From assembly GCA_031404455.1 (NCBI GenBank), contig JANNHP010000084.1, forward strand, positions 1 through 31,303: 31,303 nucleotides of DNA. The letters are read 5' to 3'. How positions within the stretch are numbered: the stretch's first letter is position 1; the number at the start of each line of letters is the position of its first letter. This DNA is from JANNHP01 sp031404455. GTDB lineage: Bacteria; Planctomycetota; JAJSAM01; JAJVHW01. The position numbers were made by a program, and so were the translations under genes. The notes under the pieces are model-generated. The model had not been told where the DNA came from and ran no database searches. It was given only the letters and a program-made list of their open reading frames with translations. This document shows, one piece after another, positions 29,672 to 31,303 of the stretch.

Positions 29672-31303
29672 ATGATCAGGATCGGTACGGTTTCGCGCGC
29701 TCCGCGCAAGGCGCTGTGGCTCGTCTCGGCTGCCTTGGTCGTGTTCGGAGGCTCGGGGCTCGCCTGGGCCGACGCGGCGGCGAGCGAAGCGCTGAATCAG
29801 GGAATCGCCCTCCTCAAACAGGGCAAGACGGCCGATGCCGCCGCGAAGTTCCGCGCGGTCCTCGCGTCCGACCCGAGCAGCCAGGACGCCTACTCCCTCG
29901 TCAAGGACACCGACTACAAGGTGTTCCTCGAGATGCTGAAGGCCGGCGGCGACGCGGAGCAGGTCGCGAAGCGCCTCCTCTCCCTCTCGAACCAGGTCGA
30001 GGTCGAGCAGTCGAAGGACCCCGCCGCGATCAAGGCGCTGGTCGATACGGCGATCAATTCGAAGGAGCTCGACCAGCGCGACAACGCCGCGAGGTCGCTC
30101 GCGGGCGCGCACGGCCAGTACGCCGTGCCCCATCTCGTCGGGTACCTCGGCAACAACGATGTCGACACGCGTGCCAACGCGATCCTCGCGCTCACCCGCA
30201 TCGGCTCGGACGCGGTCCTCCCGCTCGCCGCCTCGATCGGCACGGGCAACGACATGCAGAAGCAGAACACCGTGAAGCTCCTGCAGCGCATCGGCGACGA
30301 GCGCTCCGAGGCCGCCATCGCGAAGGCGATGGGGGACAAGGCCGGCGCCGCCCAGAAGTACATGGCGATGTCGAAGAAGTACTTCCTCGGCGACCAGATG
30401 ACCGTGAAGGCGTTCGACCGCTCGTTCGCGATCTGGACCGTGAAGGACGGCCAGCTCACCGGGCGCGACGTCGCTCGCTTCGTCTACAACTACGAGCTCG
30501 CCGAGCAGGCCGCGTACGACGCGCTGGCGCTCGACCCGTCGATGAAGGACGCCCGCGCGATGATCGCGCTGGTCGGCTGCGCTGAGCAGGCCGCCTACGA
30601 GAACCTCAGCGACGAGGCCAAGGCCAACGAGGGCATCCAGGCCCAGGGCAAGGCGCTCGACGGCGTCGGCGCGATCGCCGGCGCGGTCGGAGCCGGCGGA
30701 CTCCTCGACGCCTTCCGCCTGGGCGCGAGCCTCGGCAACGGCGACGCGTCCGCGCGGATCGCCGACGCGATCCCGTCCGTCTGGGACGGTCGTCCGATCG
30801 GCGAGGACAACGCACTCGTCCAGGGACTCACGAGCGAGGACAACAAGATCCGCTACGCCGCGGCGATCGCGCTCCTGCGCATCAGCCCGGCGGCGGCCTT
30901 CCCGAAGAGCAACATGGTCGCGCAGATCGCCGGTGACGCGGCCGCCTCGCGCGCCGTGCGCCAGGTGCTCGTCATCGACAGCGACTCGAAGAACGCGATG
31001 AACACGCAGCGCGCGCTGAACAAGGCCGGCTTCCACGCCGTCGCCGCCACCTCGGGGGCCGAGGGGCTCTCGATGGCGAAGGCGACGGGCGGGTTCGACG
31101 CAGTGGTCGTTGCGAACAAGCTCTCCGACATCACGCCGTTCCAGGTGCTGGCCGACCTCGGCCGCGACTTCCGCACCTCGGGCGCCAAGAAGATCGTCAT
31201 GGCGGCGGGCGCGGATCTCGGCACGGCGAAGGCCGACTACGAGAAGTACGGGCTCGCGGGTGTGGCTCCGACGAGCACGGACAGCGTCGGCGTGGTCAAC
31301 GTC
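29672..31303 (+). CDS. Exported TPR/HEAT-repeat protein with degenerate receiver domain, 3' end beyond window
   Basis: 544 codons with no stop before the window ends. A signal peptide (basic start, helix ALWLVSAALVVFGGSGLAWA) is cut after AWA. Next is a TPR-like unit (ALNQGIALLKQGKTADAAAKFRAVLASDP), then HEAT-like repeats (AVPHLVGYLGNNDVDTRANAILALTRIGSDAVLPL). A second TPR-like region follows (YELAEQAAYDALALDPSMKDA), then another HEAT unit. From about residue 431 the chain looks like a response-regulator receiver: QVLVIDSDSKNAMNTQRALNKAGFHAVAA, then FDAVVVANKLSD. At the place of the phospho-acceptor Asp there is Ala481, and no conserved Lys follows. It is therefore a pseudo-receiver, and an exported one. 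The function is unknown; it is probably a protein-binding scaffold. Confidence 0.75.
   Translation, partial: MIRIGTVSRAPRKALWLVSAALVVFGGSGLAWADAAASEALNQGIALLKQGKTADAAAKFRAVLASDPSSQDAYSLVKDTDYKVFLEMLKAGGDAEQVAKRLLSLSNQVEVEQSKDPAAIKALVDTAINSKELDQRDNAARSLAGAHGQYAVPHLVGYLGNNDVDTRANAILALTRIGSDAVLPLAASIGTGNDMQKQNTVKLLQRIGDERSEAAIAKAMGDKAGAAQKYMAMSKKYFLGDQMTVKAFDRSFAIWTVKDGQLTGRDVARFVYNYELAEQAAYDALALDPSMKDARAMIALVGCAEQAAYENLSDEAKANEGIQAQGKALDGVGAIAGAVGAGGLLDAFRLGASLGNGDASARIADAIPSVWDGRPIGEDNALVQGLTSEDNKIRYAAAIALLRISPAAAFPKSNMVAQIAGDAAASRAVRQVLVIDSDSKNAMNTQRALNKAGFHAVAATSGAEGLSMAKATGGFDAVVVANKLSDITPFQVLADLGRDFRTSGAKKIVMAAGADLGTAKADYEKYGLAGVAPTSTDSVGVVNV

Noticed and set aside
29072..31036. 654-codon minus-strand frame opposite the GH3 3' end and last gene
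   Set aside because: It has no motif and would cross a near-consensus promoter. The plus-strand reading has a signal peptide and repeats.

Overview
This is about 31 kb of very GC-rich DNA from a diderm (outer-membrane) bacterium. GC-rich third codon positions, frequent GTG starts, an OprP-type porin, multihaem cytochrome motifs, several HEAT-repeat proteins and a large share of start codons sitting just behind a -10 box suggest an uncultivated, high-GC lineage. Planctomycetota or a neighbouring phylum would fit, but the sequence alone does not prove it. Coding density is high and most genes are ordinary single copies. I see no rRNA, tRNA, CRISPR array, prophage or complete insertion sequence.

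The left and centre (about 160-21600) form an extended phosphate locus. It starts with an exopolyphosphatase (ppx) divergent from a PhoB-type response regulator. A block of lipid/glycan-type genes follows: an endonuclease/exonuclease/phosphatase-fold hydrolase, a GT-B-like glycosyltransferase divergent from a ceramide-glucosyltransferase-like GT21 enzyme, and a LysE-type exporter. Next come an atypical pyruvate-kinase-family enzyme, a NUDIX hydrolase and a CYTH-CHAD (polyphosphate-associated) protein. The phosphate transporter is split across two divergent units: pstS-pstC-pstA-sixA on the minus strand and phoR-pstB-phoU on the plus strand, followed by a phosphate-type porin. I find TTC-type direct repeats with an exact 11-base period in front of phoB, pstS, pstB and the porin gene. 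I propose these as the local PHO boxes.

The right part (about 21640-24573) holds a tetrahaem cytochrome whose N-terminal half looks like a 5'-nucleotidase/metallophosphatase fold that has lost its metal ligands. Converging on it is a three-gene operon of ECF sigma factor, membrane anti-sigma candidate and lipoprotein-like membrane protein, in which every junction is a 4-base overlap.

The far right (24670-29484) is a peptidoglycan-recycling unit. A membrane-anchored HEAT-PDZ protein, MurQ (MurNAc-6-P etherase) and AnmK (anhydro-MurNAc kinase) are joined by GTGA overlaps. A GH3 beta-N-acetylhexosaminidase (NagZ type) follows with its own promoter. The window ends inside an exported TPR/HEAT protein carrying a receiver-like domain without its phospho-acceptor aspartate.

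The main non-coding structures are a 125-base MITE-like element with 10-base terminal inverted repeats between phoB and the next gene, a strong terminator behind the porin, a hairpin covering the probable pstC ribosome binding site, and a recurring promoter layout that predicts leaderless mRNAs for many of the genes.
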